Source: Tabrizicola sp. (GTDB lineage Bacteria > Pseudomonadota > Alphaproteobacteria > Rhodobacterales > Rhodobacteraceae). Taken from it: 64,000 bases of DNA. A program made the position numbers and the translations under genes. Below the pieces are notes generated by a model. The model worked only from the letters and a program-made list of their open reading frames with translations. It ran no database searches and had not been told where the DNA came from. Within the stretch, counting starts at the first letter, position 1. Each line of letters begins with the position of its first letter. Location of the stretch: the NCBI GenBank assembly GCA_016792685.1, contig JAEULQ010000060.1, positions 1 to 64,000 on the forward strand. Direction: 5' to 3'. Below, piece by piece: positions 42,769-52,647 of the stretch.

Positions 42769-45278
42769 GCCTTTCTCTGACCATCGCCCGCCGGGAACTC
42801 CGCGGCGGCCTCCGGGGCTTCCGCGTCTTTCTCGCCTGCCTTGCCCTGGGCGTCGCCGCCATCGCCTCTGTGGGCACCTTGCGCACCGGCATCCAGCAGG
42901 GCCTGACCGACCAAGGCGCCGTGATCCTTGGCGGCGACGCCGAGATGCGCTTCACCTACCGCCCCGCCGATGCCGAAGAACGCGCCTATATGGCCGGGAT
43001 CGCGTCTCAGGTGTCCGAGGTCTACGACTTCCGCTCCATGGTCATCCTCGACAGTGACCAGGCCCTGACCCAGGTGAAGGCCGTCGACAGTGCCTGGCCC
43101 CTGACAGGCGCTGCCCTGCTTGACCCGCCAATACCGGTTGCCGAGGCCCTGACCCCGAAAGACGGCTTGCCCGGCGCGCTGATGGATCCGGTGCTGATCG
43201 AAAGGCTTGGCCTCAGGATCGGCGACAGCTTCCGTCTTGGCAGCAAGAGCTTCCGCCTCTCCGCCGCCCTGACCCGCGAACCCGACAGCGCTTCGACCGG
43301 CTTTACCCTTGGGCCCCGCACTGTGGTGCTTTCCAGCGACCTTGCCGGCTCGGGCCTCCTCGAATCCGGCTCGATGTACGAGACCCGCTACCGTCTGCTC
43401 CTTCCTCCCGAGTCTGACCTGCAAGCCCTTGAGGATGCCTCGGAAACCACCTTCCGGGACAAAGGCATGCGCTGGACCGACAGCCGCAACGCCGCGCCGG
43501 GGATCGAGGCATTCGTCGACCGGATCGGCAGCTTCCTCGTCCTCGTGGGCCTGGCCGGACTGGCTGTCGGGGGCGTCGGCATTTCCGCCGCGATCCGCAG
43601 CTATCTGGACGGCAAGGTGGAAACCATCGCCACCCTGAAGACCCTGGGCGCCGAAGGTGGCCTGATCTTCCGCAGCTACCTCTGGCAGGTCGCGATCCTT
43701 GCCGCCTTGGGGATCGTGATCGGCCTCGCGCTTGGCGCTGTGGTCCCCTTGCTCGCCTCCCCCTTGATCGAGGCCTCGCTGCCCTTCCCGGCCGAAATCA
43801 GGCTTTCCCCCGGCGCGCTTCTGGAAGCCGGGTTCTATGGTGCGCTTTCGGCGCTCATCTTCACGCTTCTGCCCCTGGCCCGGACCGAACGGATCCGCCC
43901 CGCAGCGCTTTACCGCGGTGGCACCGGCACCCGCGCCTGGCCCAGGAAGCGCCATCTCGCCTCACTCATCCTTTTGGCCCTGACCCTCATCGGCAGCGCC
44001 ACCTGGCTCTCCGGCATTCCGGAGCTTGCCCTTGGCGCTGCGGGCGGCGTCCTTGGCGCGCTCCTCGTGCTGGCGCTGGCAGCGCTTGCGCTGCGCTTCG
44101 CCGCCCGGTGGCTGGCCCGTACCCGGCTGACCCATGGCCGCCCTGCCACCCGCGCCGCCCTTGCGGCCATCGGTGCGCCCAGATCGGATGCGACCTCGGT
44201 CGTGCTTTCACTGGGCCTTGGGCTTTCGGTGCTGGCGGCGGTCGGCCAGATCGACTGGAACCTCCGCCAGGCGATCGCCACCGACCTGCCGACCCGCGCG
44301 CCCGCCTTCTTCTTCATCGACATCCAGCCCGACCAGCTTGACCCGTTCCTTGCCCTGGTCAAAGCCAACCCCGCCGTGACTGAAACCGAAACCGCGCCCA
44401 TGCTGCGTGGTGTGATCACCCAGATCAACGGGCGTCCGGCGCGCGAGGTGGCAGGCGATCACTGGGTTATCCGGGGCGACCGGGGCATCACCTATGCCGC
44501 CGAGCCCGGGCTCAAGACCCGGATCACCGGGGGCACCTACTGGCCCAAGGACTACGCCGGCGACCCCCAGATCAGCTTTGCCGCCGAAGAGGCCGAGGAG
44601 ATGGGCCTTCAGCTTGGTGACACGATGACCGTCAACATCCTGGGCCGCGACCTGACCGCGACGATCACCTCATTCCGCGAGGTCGACTTCTCGAATGCCG
44701 GGATGGGTTTCGTGATGACGCTGAACCCATCGGCCCTTGCTGGCGCTCCGCACACCCATATTGCCACCGTCTATGCCCCGCCCGAAGCCGAGGCCGCGAT
44801 CCTGAAGGATGTCACGAAAACCTGGCCCAACATCACCGCGATCCGCATCCGCGAAGCCGTGGACCGCGTTGCCGAAGCACTTTCGGCCATCGCCACTGCC
44901 ACCGCCTGGGCTGCAGCGGGAACCCTTCTGACCGGCTTCATCGTCCTGATCGGCGCGGCGGCGGCGGGCGAACGCGCCCGGATCTACGAATCCGCGATCC
45001 TGAAGACACTCGGCGCCACGCGCGGCAGGATCCTGGCGAGCTTTGCGCTGCGCTCGGCCCTGATGGGGGCGGCGGCCGGTCTGGTGGCCGTCATCGCCGG
45101 GGGCATTTCGGGCTGGGCGGTGATGACCTTCGTGATGGACAGCAGCTACCGGTTCGAACCGCTCTCGGCCCTGGGCATCGTCATCGGCGGTGTGCTTGCG
45201 ACACTGCTCGCCGGTCTTGCCTTCGCACTGCGACCGCTTTCCGCCCGCCCGGCCGGCATCCTGCGCGCACCCGAGTGA
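42765..45278 (+). CDS. FtsX-like ABC permease, YbbP type
   Basis: A large inner-membrane permease (837 residues) with the YbbP/predicted lysophospholipase L1 exporter layout: one N-terminal helix, a long periplasmic part, a first FtsX block of helices (about residues 245-390), a second periplasmic part, and a final FtsX block (about 700-830) carrying ESAILKTLGATRGRIL. Such proteins act as mechanotransmission exporters or extractors from the membrane. Coupling to the ATPase is shown by the ATGA overlap. Confidence 0.9.
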   Translation: MSLSLTIARRELRGGLRGFRVFLACLALGVAAIASVGTLRTGIQQGLTDQGAVILGGDAEMRFTYRPADAEERAYMAGIASQVSEVYDFRSMVILDSDQALTQVKAVDSAWPLTGAALLDPPIPVAEALTPKDGLPGALMDPVLIERLGLRIGDSFRLGSKSFRLSAALTREPDSASTGFTLGPRTVVLSSDLAGSGLLESGSMYETRYRLLLPPESDLQALEDASETTFRDKGMRWTDSRNAAPGIEAFVDRIGSFLVLVGLAGLAVGGVGISAAIRSYLDGKVETIATLKTLGAEGGLIFRSYLWQVAILAALGIVIGLALGAVVPLLASPLIEASLPFPAEIRLSPGALLEAGFYGALSALIFTLLPLARTERIRPAALYRGGTGTRAWPRKRHLASLILLALTLIGSATWLSGIPELALGAAGGVLGALLVLALAALALRFAARWLARTRLTHGRPATRAALAAIGAPRSDATSVVLSLGLGLSVLAAVGQIDWNLRQAIATDLPTRAPAFFFIDIQPDQLDPFLALVKANPAVTETETAPMLRGVITQINGRPAREVAGDHWVIRGDRGITYAAEPGLKTRITGGTYWPKDYAGDPQISFAAEEAEEMGLQLGDTMTVNILGRDLTATITSFREVDFSNAGMGFVMTLNPSALAGAPHTHIATVYAPPEAEAAILKDVTKTWPNITAIRIREAVDRVAEALSAIATATAWAAAGTLLTGFIVLIGAAAAGERARIYESAILKTLGATRGRILASFALRSALMGAAAGLVAVIAGGISGWAVMTFVMDSSYRFEPLSALGIVIGGVLATLLAGLAFALRPLSARPAGILRAPE

Positions 45279-45318
45279 TCCATCGGCCAGATTCCCGAAG
45301 GAAGGAGTCTGGCTTCGC

Positions 45319-46155
45319 TCACAACCGGGTCAGCATCACCCCGGCCACGATGACCAGCGAGGCCACCGCCTTCTCCCCTGTCATCTTCTCGCCAAAGGCC
45401 AGCCAGCCGATGAGCACGGCAAACAGGATCGAGGTCTCGCGCAGCGCCGCCACCACGGCGATGGGGGCGAAGGTCATGGCCCAGATCGACACGGCATAGG
45501 CGCCGTAGCTGGCGGCCGAGGCAAAAGCGCCCATCCGCCAGGCGTGCCAGTTGCGCGGGATCACGTCCCAGCCGCGCAGGGCCAGCATTCCCAGCGTAAA
45601 GAACGTCCCGTCCGCCACGAAGACCCAGGCCACATAGGCCGCAGGCGAACCCGAGACCCGGGCGCCCATCCCGTCGATCAGCGTATAGGTTGCGGTGGCA
45701 CAGGCTGAACCAATCGCAAAAGGCAGCAGGCGGCGGTCCTCGCCACTGGCAAAGACCCCCCGAGCCATCAGCAGGATCCCGGCCGCCAGCACGGCGATGG
45801 CGACATATTCCTTGCCCGAGACCGCATCAGCCAGAAAGGCCGCCCCGAAAAGCGCCACGATCATCGGCGCCGCCCCCCTTGCGATAGGGTAGACACGGGA
45901 CAAATCGCCCCGGTCATAGGCATAGGTCAGGAAGAACTTGTAAGCGAAATGCGTGCATCCCGCCGCGATGACCCATGGCACCGCCGCCGGGTCGATGGCC
46001 GGGGTCAGCATCACGACCGCGAGGCCAATCGGCACCTCGACGATCGACAGGATCACCATCCCGCCGACTTTCGAGGTCCCAAGCTTGATCAGCGCATTCC
46101 ACAGCGCATGCAGGAAAGCCGCGCCGAGGACGGCCAGAAACACACCAAGGGTCAA
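45319..46155 (-). CDS. EamA/DMT family transporter
   Basis: A 278-residue inner-membrane protein with ten hydrophobic segments in two repeats, the EamA (drug/metabolite transporter) layout. The second-half signature ALRETSILFAVLIGWLAFGEKM is characteristic. The start appears to be TTG at 46155 (an in-frame GTG follows 12 bases later), as no ATG is available before the first helix. The exported metabolite is unknown. It converges on the YbbP-type gene. Confidence 0.87.
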   Translation of the reverse strand: MTLGVFLAVLGAAFLHALWNALIKLGTSKVGGMVILSIVEVPIGLAVVMLTPAIDPAAVPWVIAAGCTHFAYKFFLTYAYDRGDLSRVYPIARGAAPMIVALFGAAFLADAVSGKEYVAIAVLAAGILLMARGVFASGEDRRLLPFAIGSACATATYTLIDGMGARVSGSPAAYVAWVFVADGTFFTLGMLALRGWDVIPRNWHAWRMGAFASAASYGAYAVSIWAMTFAPIAVVAALRETSILFAVLIGWLAFGEKMTGEKAVASLVIVAGVMLTRL

Positions 46156-46335
46156 GATGCACCCGTCATGAAACCGTTACACCAAGGCCTAAGCCCCCGC
46201 ACGGGCTGATACAAGCTGAGCGATAGGTCCAGCCATCCGGTTTCGATAGGTTCAGATCGCACGCGCCATGTCGGAAGCGGCTTTCCACTGGCACAGGGCC
46301 TTTGCTCCGGCGTTCGGCCGCAACGTCCAGTCAGG

Positions 46336-46782
46336 TCAAAGCAGCAGCGCCCCTTCATGCCGCAGCAGTGCGGCCTTTGTCTCCACCCCGCCGGGGGCCG
46401 AGAAACCGCCGAACCAGTCTGTTCCGGTGACCCGATGGCAAGGAATGATGATCGGCAGCGGGTTCGCGCCACAAGCCTGCCCCACCGCCTGCGGCGCGGC
46501 ACCTACCGCCTTGGCAATCTGACCATAGGTCCGCGTTTCGCCGAATGGGATGTCCGCCATCGCTCGGCGCACAGCGGCATTCAGGCCGCTCCCCCATGCG
46601 ACTGGCAAGTCAAACCGCACTAGCCGCTTGTCAAAATAGGCCTGCAACTGGCGAAGACCCTCGGTCAGAAGCGGACTCTCCCCCGGTTCCTCCGGCGCCT
46701 GCCATGAAAGGCCTACCAGGCAGTCATCCCGCTCGACCAGGCTGACCCAGCCGAAAGGCCCCTTGATCCCGGCACTGATCAA
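46336..46782 (-). CDS. ogt: Methylated-DNA--protein-cysteine methyltransferase
   Basis: A DNA-repair protein of 148 residues that removes O6-alkyl groups from guanine to its own cysteine. The active site is PCHRV in PIIIPCHRVTG, and the helix-turn-helix region FGETRTYGQIAKAVG precedes it. No ATG is available: the likely start is TTG at 46782, which overlaps the LysR stop codon (TTGA) and lies 6 bases after GGGAGGG. The longer frame upstream runs through the LysR gene. Confidence 0.88.
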   Translation of the reverse strand: MISAGIKGPFGWVSLVERDDCLVGLSWQAPEEPGESPLLTEGLRQLQAYFDKRLVRFDLPVAWGSGLNAAVRRAMADIPFGETRTYGQIAKAVGAAPQAVGQACGANPLPIIIPCHRVTGTDWFGGFSAPGGVETKAALLRHEGALLL

Positions 46783-47669
46783 CCGCTTCCCTCCCGCCCC
46801 GCGCTGGCCTGCCTGAGCGGCTGGAACGCCTCGCGCAGCATGGCCGCCATGCCCTCGACCGCAGGCGACGTGCCGCGCGGATTGCGTCGCAGGATCACCC
46901 TTGCGCTGTCGACAATCGGAAAGCCGTCGCTTGAGGTCAGCTCGCGGCACCCCGCCGGGATCGTGCTGCGCGACAGGGGCGCAATCGCCATCCCGTTCAT
47001 CACCGCCACCCGAAAGCCCCCGGCCATGTCGCAGGACCAGGCCGGACGCCAGTCGATCCCCTGCAGGTCAAGCCCCGCTTCGGCGTAGTCCCGGCTCCAC
47101 TGCGACCGGAAATAGACTGCCACCGGCACCGGACGCCGCAGGTGCTGCGCATGGGTGACCGAGCTCACCCAGACCGTCGGGTCGATGCACAGGACCTCGC
47201 CGTCCTGCACATAGGCCCAGTCATAGATCACGCCCACGTCGATCTCGTCCGCCTCAAGCGCTGCGATCAGCGCCGTGCTGTGATCAACCCGGACCGAGAC
47301 CTGCACCCCCTCGTGCCGCTCATCGAAGGCCGCAAGCGCCCGGGGCAGGATGCTGCCGGAATATTCATCCGGAATCCCGACCCTGACCGGCCCAACCAGC
47401 GGCTTTTCCCGCAGCGCCACCGCCGCCTCTTCCAAAAGTGCCACCACCCGCCGGGCATAGGGGATCAGCTGCTCGCCGCGCGGGGTCAGCGAAACCCCCC
47501 GCGCCTGACGGTCGAAAAGCGGCTGGCCCAGACTGTCCTCCAGCCGCTTCACCTGCAGGCTGACCGCCGATTGCGTGCGAAACAGCCGCCCCGCCGCTGC
47601 CGTCACCGACCCGCAGTCCGCCACCGCCAGAAAGCTGCGCAGAAGGTCGCTTTCGAGTGCCGGCTGCAT
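46779..47669 (-). CDS. LysR-type transcriptional regulator
   Basis: A 296-residue LysR regulator. The N-terminal winged helix (LLRSFLAVADCGSVTAAAGRLF, RTQSAVSLQVKRLEDSLGQPLF) is followed by a periplasmic-binding-like effector domain from about residue 90. It is divergent from a DUF1127 gene and translationally coupled to ogt. The effector is unknown. It may regulate itself and the divergent gene through the AT-richer 100-base gap at 47670-47769, where I could not fix a specific operator. Confidence 0.92.
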   Translation of the reverse strand: MQPALESDLLRSFLAVADCGSVTAAAGRLFRTQSAVSLQVKRLEDSLGQPLFDRQARGVSLTPRGEQLIPYARRVVALLEEAAVALREKPLVGPVRVGIPDEYSGSILPRALAAFDERHEGVQVSVRVDHSTALIAALEADEIDVGVIYDWAYVQDGEVLCIDPTVWVSSVTHAQHLRRPVPVAVYFRSQWSRDYAEAGLDLQGIDWRPAWSCDMAGGFRVAVMNGMAIAPLSRSTIPAGCRELTSSDGFPIVDSARVILRRNPRGTSPAVEGMAAMLREAFQPLRQASAGREGSG

Positions 47670-47769
47670 TCCTTATCCATGAGTCAGACTTATGTCACCC
47701 ATGAAACCTATTCGTTTGTGAAATGTCAACCAAGGCCCTAACTTTACCCTGTAACAAAGGAGACCGATC

Positions 47770-47985
47770 ATGTTTGCCCGCCTCATCGCCCTTCTGCAGC
47801 TGCGCCGCTCGACTGCGTTCCTGCTGGAACGCGACGATGATCATTTGCTGGACGACATCGGTCTGACCCGCAGCCAGCTTGAAGCGATGCGCCTCGGTCT
47901 CGATCTGACCGAAGCCCGCGCCAAGATCTCGCGCTACCATTCTCTGCCGGCGCCCCGCGGTCTCCCCGTAGGCGCATTGGCTTGA
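47770..47985 (+). CDS. DUF1127 small protein
   Basis: A 71-residue protein with the DUF1127 core: LLERDDDHLLDDIGLTRSQLEAMR. Small arginine-rich members of this group in alphaproteobacteria affect phosphate and carbon metabolism or RNA turnover, but this one is moderately acidic and its role is open. AAGGAG lies just upstream of the ATG. A terminator follows at once. Confidence 0.85.
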   Translation: MFARLIALLQLRRSTAFLLERDDDHLLDDIGLTRSQLEAMRLGLDLTEARAKISRYHSLPAPRGLPVGALA

Positions 47986-47987
47986 CT

Positions 47988-48030
47988 CTTCGCCGGGGGT
48001 GCACTGCACCTCCGGCGAAGTCTTTCCTTC
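47988..48030. terminator. Terminator hairpin between DUF1127 gene and ileS
   Basis: CTTCGCCGG ... CCGGCGAAG with an inner GGTGC/GCACC stem and a 3-base loop, followed on the plus strand by TCTTTCCTTC. It probably ends the DUF1127 message and perhaps also the converging ileS message. Confidence 0.65.
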
Positions 48031-48038
48031 ACACCCCG

Positions 48039-51000
48039 TCAGCCCAGGGCGTCGGAACACCGCTGACAGGTGCCCGGGTGCTTGTGCGTGCCCACATCCG
48101 GCAGCACCTTCCAGCAGCGTTCGCATTTCTGGCCCGTGGCGGCGTGGAACTGGACCGCGACATCCGGGACGTCCGGCAAGGCAAAGGCGCCTTCCGGTGC
48201 CGCCCCATCCCGCAGGATCAGGCCCGAGGTGATGCAAAGCTCGGCAAAATCGACGCTGCCCAGCAGGCTGGCCATCGCCGGGCTCACAAAGACCTCCGGC
48301 GCGGCCTCAAGACTTGCCCCGATGACTTTCGCTGTCCGCTGCACTTCCAGGGCACCGGTCACCACCTTGCGGGCCTCGCGCAGGTCGTCCCACTTGGCCG
48401 CCAGCGCCTCATCCCGCCAGGCCGCTGGCGTCTCGGGGAAATCCACCAGATGGACCGATGAGTCCTCACCCGGGAACCGTTCCAGCCAGACCTCCTCCAT
48501 CGTGAAGACCAGGACCGGGGCCAGCCAGGTCGTCAGGCGATGGAACAGGATATCCATCACCGTCCGGCAGGCCCTGCGGCGCAGGCTATCGGCCCGGTCG
48601 CAGTAAAGCGCGTCCTTGCGGATGTCGAAATAGACCGCCGACAGATCCGAAGTGCAGAAGGTAAAGAGCTTCTGGAACACCCCCTGGAAGTCGTACTTCG
48701 CATAGCCCTCGCGCACCTCGGCATCAAGCTCCGCCAGCCGGTGCAGCACCCAGCGCTCCAGCTCGGGCATTTGTGCGTGATCCACCCGCTCTGCCTCACT
48801 GAACCCGCTCAGGGCTCCAAGCATGTAGCGCATGGTGTTCCGAAGCCGGCGATAGCTGTCGGCGACCCCTTTCAGGATCTCCTTCCCGATCCGCAGGTCG
48901 ACCGTATAGTCCGACTGCGCCACCCAAAGCCGCAGGATATCGGCGCCGTATTCGCCGATGACTTCCTGAGGGGCGACCGTATTGCCAAGCGATTTGGACA
49001 TCTTCATGCCCTTCTCGTCCAGCGTGAAGCCGTGGGTCAGCACGCCGCGATAGGGCGCCCGCCCCTTGGTGCCACAGGCCTGCAGCATCGAGGAATGGAA
49101 CCAGCCGCGATGCTGGTCGGTGCCTTCGAGGTAGAGATCAGCAAGACCATCCGGCGACCCGTCCTCCCGGTCGCGCAGCACGAAGGCATGGGTCGAGCCA
49201 GAGTCGAACCACACGTCCAGCACGTCATAGACCTGTTCATAATCCTGCGGATTCACGATGCCGGACAGCACCTTCTCCTTAAATCCTTGCACATACCAGA
49301 CATCGGCACCATCGGCCTCGAACGCGGCCTTGATCCGCGCGTTGACCTCGGCGTTGCGAAGGAGGAAGTCCGGCGCATCCGGCCGCGCCCCTTTCTTCAC
49401 GAAACAGGTCAGCGGCACGCCCCAGGCACGCTGCCGCGACAGCACCCAATCCGGCCGCGCCTCGATCATCGAATGGAGGCGATTGCGGCCCGTGGAGGGC
49501 GTCCATTCCACCAGCTGATTGATCGAATTCAGCGCCCGCTTGCGGATCGTGTCGCCATAGGTCGACATGCCATCGTCCAGCGCCCGGTCGATCGCCACGA
49601 ACCACTGCGGCGTGTTGCGGTAGATGACCGGGGCCTTCGACCGCCAGGAATGCGGATAGGAATGCTTGAGCTTCGCCTTGGCAAAAAGCGCGCCCGAATA
49701 GGCAAGCTGCTTGATGACGCTGACGTTGGCCGGGCCTTCCTTGCCATCCGGCAGGATGATGTGCTGGCCACCGAAGAGCGGCAGGTCAGGGCGGTAGGAG
49801 CCATCTGCCTCGACGTTGTAGGTCATCGGCAGGCCGAACTTCACGCCCAGCTGATAGTCGTCGTCGCCGTGGCTGGGGGCGGTATGCACGAACCCCGTTC
49901 CCGCGTCGTCAGTGACGTGATCGCCGGGAAGCATGGGGACGTCATAGTCCCATTCGCCGTTGCCACCGTCGATGCCCCGGAAGGGGTGAGCGAGAGTGAG
50001 ATTGCGTAGACTTGGCCCGTTCGCAGCGCGTTGCGCTGCCTGAGCAGCTTTCGTCGCTTCGTAATCGGAGTAGCTTGGCCCGATGCGAACTGGCTCCGAT
50101 GCGTCGGCAGCAAACAACCGGCGATACTCCGCGACTTTGCCTTGCGTGAATACAGCCCCCGCAAGCTTGTCAGCCAGCAATAGCTTTTCACCTACAATTG
50201 CACTTGAGCCCTCGGCGACCGCAACAACCTCATAGACGCCGTAGGCAACATCTGGATTGAACGCGACGGCCCGATTTTGCGGGATCGTCCAAGGAGTCGT
50301 GGTCCAGATCAGGACCGAAACGTTGTCAAAGTCGGTAGATTTGACCGTCCATGTCGTCGTTTGGTTCTGCTCGAAGGTCTTTGATGCAATCGGAAACCGC
50401 ACCCAAACCTGATGGCTGGTATGGTCGTGATACTCGACCTCCGCCTCCGCCAGAGCGGTCTTCTCGACCGGCGACCACATCACCGGCTTGGACCCCTGGT
50501 AAAGCGTCCCGTTCATCAGGAAGGTCATGAACTCGTCCGCGATCACCGCCTCGGCATGATAGTCCATCGTCAGATACGGTCGGTCCCACTTCCCGGTCAC
50601 GCCAAGCCGTTTGAACTCCTCACGCTGGACGTCGATCCAGCCCTCGGCAAACTTCCGGCACTCCTGGCGGAAGGCGACCGTATCCACGTCGTCCTTGTTC
50701 AGCCCTTTGGCGCGGTACTGCTCCTCGATCTTCCACTCGATCGGCAGACCGTGACAGTCCCAGCCCGGCACATAGCGCGCATCGCGGCCCATCATCTGCT
50801 GGCTGCGCACCACCATGTCCTTCAAGACCTTGTTCAGCGCATGGCCGATGTGCAGGTGCCCGTTGGCATAGGGAGGCCCGTCATGCAGCACGAAGGGCGC
50901 CCGCCCCGAGGCCTGTGACCGCAGCCGGTCATAGACCCCGATCCGCTCCCACCGCGCCAGCCACTCCGGCTCGCGCTGGGGCAGGCCCGCCCGCATCGGG

Positions 51001-51062
51001 AAGGCGGTCTCGGGCAGGAAAACGGTGTCGCGATAGTCAGGGGCAGCGGTGTCGGCGCACAT
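48039..51062 (-). CDS. ileS: Isoleucine--tRNA ligase with a mosaic editing-domain region
   Basis: A class I synthetase of 1007 residues that charges tRNA-Ile. The HIGH motif is at residues 71-74, KMSKS lies in DEKGMKMSKSLGN, and a C-terminal zinc site is formed by CERC and CQRC. The WTTTPWTIPQNRA motif of the editing domain is present. Residues about 226-362 (bases about 49,975-50,390) look different from the rest: lower GC, different codon use and two apparent insertions (around TFEQNQTTTWTVKS and SEPVRIGPSYSDYEATKAA). The frame is intact, so the enzyme is probably functional. Confidence 0.95.
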   Translation of the reverse strand: MCADTAAPDYRDTVFLPETAFPMRAGLPQREPEWLARWERIGVYDRLRSQASGRAPFVLHDGPPYANGHLHIGHALNKVLKDMVVRSQQMMGRDARYVPGWDCHGLPIEWKIEEQYRAKGLNKDDVDTVAFRQECRKFAEGWIDVQREEFKRLGVTGKWDRPYLTMDYHAEAVIADEFMTFLMNGTLYQGSKPVMWSPVEKTALAEAEVEYHDHTSHQVWVRFPIASKTFEQNQTTTWTVKSTDFDNVSVLIWTTTPWTIPQNRAVAFNPDVAYGVYEVVAVAEGSSAIVGEKLLLADKLAGAVFTQGKVAEYRRLFAADASEPVRIGPSYSDYEATKAAQAAQRAANGPSLRNLTLAHPFRGIDGGNGEWDYDVPMLPGDHVTDDAGTGFVHTAPSHGDDDYQLGVKFGLPMTYNVEADGSYRPDLPLFGGQHIILPDGKEGPANVSVIKQLAYSGALFAKAKLKHSYPHSWRSKAPVIYRNTPQWFVAIDRALDDGMSTYGDTIRKRALNSINQLVEWTPSTGRNRLHSMIEARPDWVLSRQRAWGVPLTCFVKKGARPDAPDFLLRNAEVNARIKAAFEADGADVWYVQGFKEKVLSGIVNPQDYEQVYDVLDVWFDSGSTHAFVLRDREDGSPDGLADLYLEGTDQHRGWFHSSMLQACGTKGRAPYRGVLTHGFTLDEKGMKMSKSLGNTVAPQEVIGEYGADILRLWVAQSDYTVDLRIGKEILKGVADSYRRLRNTMRYMLGALSGFSEAERVDHAQMPELERWVLHRLAELDAEVREGYAKYDFQGVFQKLFTFCTSDLSAVYFDIRKDALYCDRADSLRRRACRTVMDILFHRLTTWLAPVLVFTMEEVWLERFPGEDSSVHLVDFPETPAAWRDEALAAKWDDLREARKVVTGALEVQRTAKVIGASLEAAPEVFVSPAMASLLGSVDFAELCITSGLILRDGAAPEGAFALPDVPDVAVQFHAATGQKCERCWKVLPDVGTHKHPGTCQRCSDALG

Positions 51063-51394
51063 CGGAAAGCGTCCTAAGGATCAGGGGCAGGTCGGTCCGG
51101 AAATCCTGGACCAGCGGCAAGACAACAAACCCGGCCGGGCCTCAGCCCGCCGGGCCGGTAATTCGCGAAGGAATGACCCAGCCTGTCAGCATGGCGGCCT
51201 TATAGACAAAGGCCTCTCAAGGGTCCAGCCCGCGCCAATGCCTTTCACCTGGCACACAAATTTCCCCGCCGGAGGCCACCCGAGGAGGAGGGCGTCAGCC
51301 CCGACGACGAGACAGGAAACTTGCGCGTCAGCGCTCAATCTGAAACCCGCCCCAACCTCTTGAACCGACGGCAAAGACCTGCCACCCCTTGCCC
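51063..51394. other. Intergenic region with dispersed repeat near 51258
   Basis: This gap of about 330 bases lies between the divergent ileS and FAD-monooxygenase genes and must hold both promoters. The only structure found is the repeat copy at 51258-51327. No gene-like frame with a ribosome-binding site was found. Confidence 0.5.
51258..51327 (+). repeat. Dispersed repeat with CCCCGCCGGAGGC core, copy 1
   Basis: AAATTTCCCCGCCGGAGGC, then CCCGAGGAGG, then GACGAGACA and CTTGCG occur in the same order as in 56687-56760. The shared length is about 70 bases. It is non-coding in both places. Confidence 0.55.
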
Positions 51395-52570
51395 ATGACC
51401 CGATACCAGATCGCCATCACCGGGGCCGGGATCGGCGGCCTCGCTGCCGCTGCCCTCCTGTCGCATGAGGGCCACGAGGTCACCCTCTTCGAACGCTTCA
51501 CGACCCCAAGGCCGCTCGGCTCCGGCCTCGTCGTCCAGCCCGTGGGCCTTGCCGTCCTCGACCGGCTCGGTGCGGGGGACGAAGCTCGGGCGCTTGGCGC
51601 TCCGATCCGCCGCATGCTCGGCCATGCCGGAGAAAGAACCATCCTCGATGCCCGCTATCCCAGCGGCCAGTCAGGTCTCGCCCTCCACCGCGCGAGCCTC
51701 TTCCACTGCCTTTGGCACGCCGCGCTGAAGGCCGGAGTCACGCCCCTCACCGGCCACACGGCGACCGGCACGACCCAGGACCGGGATGCCATCCACCTTC
51801 TCACCGACCGCGGCCAATACGGCCGCTTCGACCTTGTGATCGACGCTTCCGGCGCAGGCTCCCTCCTCTCGCCGCTGAAGGCCAGACCGCTTCCCTTCGG
51901 TGCGATCTGGGCCCAGGTCCCCTGGCCCACAACCGATCTGCCCAGAGACGAACTGCGCCAGCGCTACCGGCGCGCCTCCCGCATGGCGGGCATCCTGCCG
52001 ATCGGCCACCTGCCCGATGACCCAAAACCCCGGGCCGCCGTCTTCTGGTCCCTCGCAGCGGCAGAACTGGACGACTGGCCTGGCCGAGATCTCAACGACT
52101 GGAAAGCCGAGGTCACCGCCTTCTGGCCCGCGATGGAACCTTTCCTCTACCAGATCACCGACAAGGCCCAACTCACTCCCGCCCGCTACAGCCACGGCAG
52201 CCTCCGCCAGCCCCACAACTCCCGCCTGATCCACATCGGCGATGCTGCCCACCGCACCAGCCCCCAACTCGGCCAGGGTGCCAACATGGCTCTGCTCGAC
52301 GCGCTGTCGCTCGCCCTCGCCCTACGCAACCCGCTGGACGAGGCGCTTCACCTGCATCGGCAGGCCCGCCGTGCTCATCTCGCCTTCTACCAGTTCGCCA
52401 GCGCCGCCTTCACCCCGCAGTACCAGTCCCACAGCCGTGTGTTGCCCCTCCTCCGCGACCACATCCTCTCGCCCCTCACCCGGCTCTGGCCCCTCCCAAG
52501 CCTCATCTCGCACCTCGTCGCGGGAACAATCATCCCACCGATCTCCGGAACCCGCCTCCCGAGGACCTGA
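51395..52570 (+). CDS. FAD-dependent monooxygenase-like protein
   Basis: A 391-residue flavoprotein of the PHBH/UbiH-like type. The FAD dinucleotide motif GAGIGGLAAAALL is at the N-terminus, VIDASGAGS lies in the middle, and the late FAD-ribityl motif GDAAHRTSPQLGQGANMAL is clear. Hydroxylation of an aromatic or related compound is expected, but the substrate is unknown. The ATG at 51395 is used; a TTG two codons earlier is possible. No strong ribosome-binding site is seen. Confidence 0.87.
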   Translation: MTRYQIAITGAGIGGLAAAALLSHEGHEVTLFERFTTPRPLGSGLVVQPVGLAVLDRLGAGDEARALGAPIRRMLGHAGERTILDARYPSGQSGLALHRASLFHCLWHAALKAGVTPLTGHTATGTTQDRDAIHLLTDRGQYGRFDLVIDASGAGSLLSPLKARPLPFGAIWAQVPWPTTDLPRDELRQRYRRASRMAGILPIGHLPDDPKPRAAVFWSLAAAELDDWPGRDLNDWKAEVTAFWPAMEPFLYQITDKAQLTPARYSHGSLRQPHNSRLIHIGDAAHRTSPQLGQGANMALLDALSLALALRNPLDEALHLHRQARRAHLAFYQFASAAFTPQYQSHSRVLPLLRDHILSPLTRLWPLPSLISHLVAGTIIPPISGTRLPRT

Positions 52571-52647
52571 GGCACCGGGTCGCCCCCGGGGTGCCTCTTC
52601 ACTGGCCACGCCTCGACAACCGCCCCCCGGCCTGCCATGCTGTCGCC

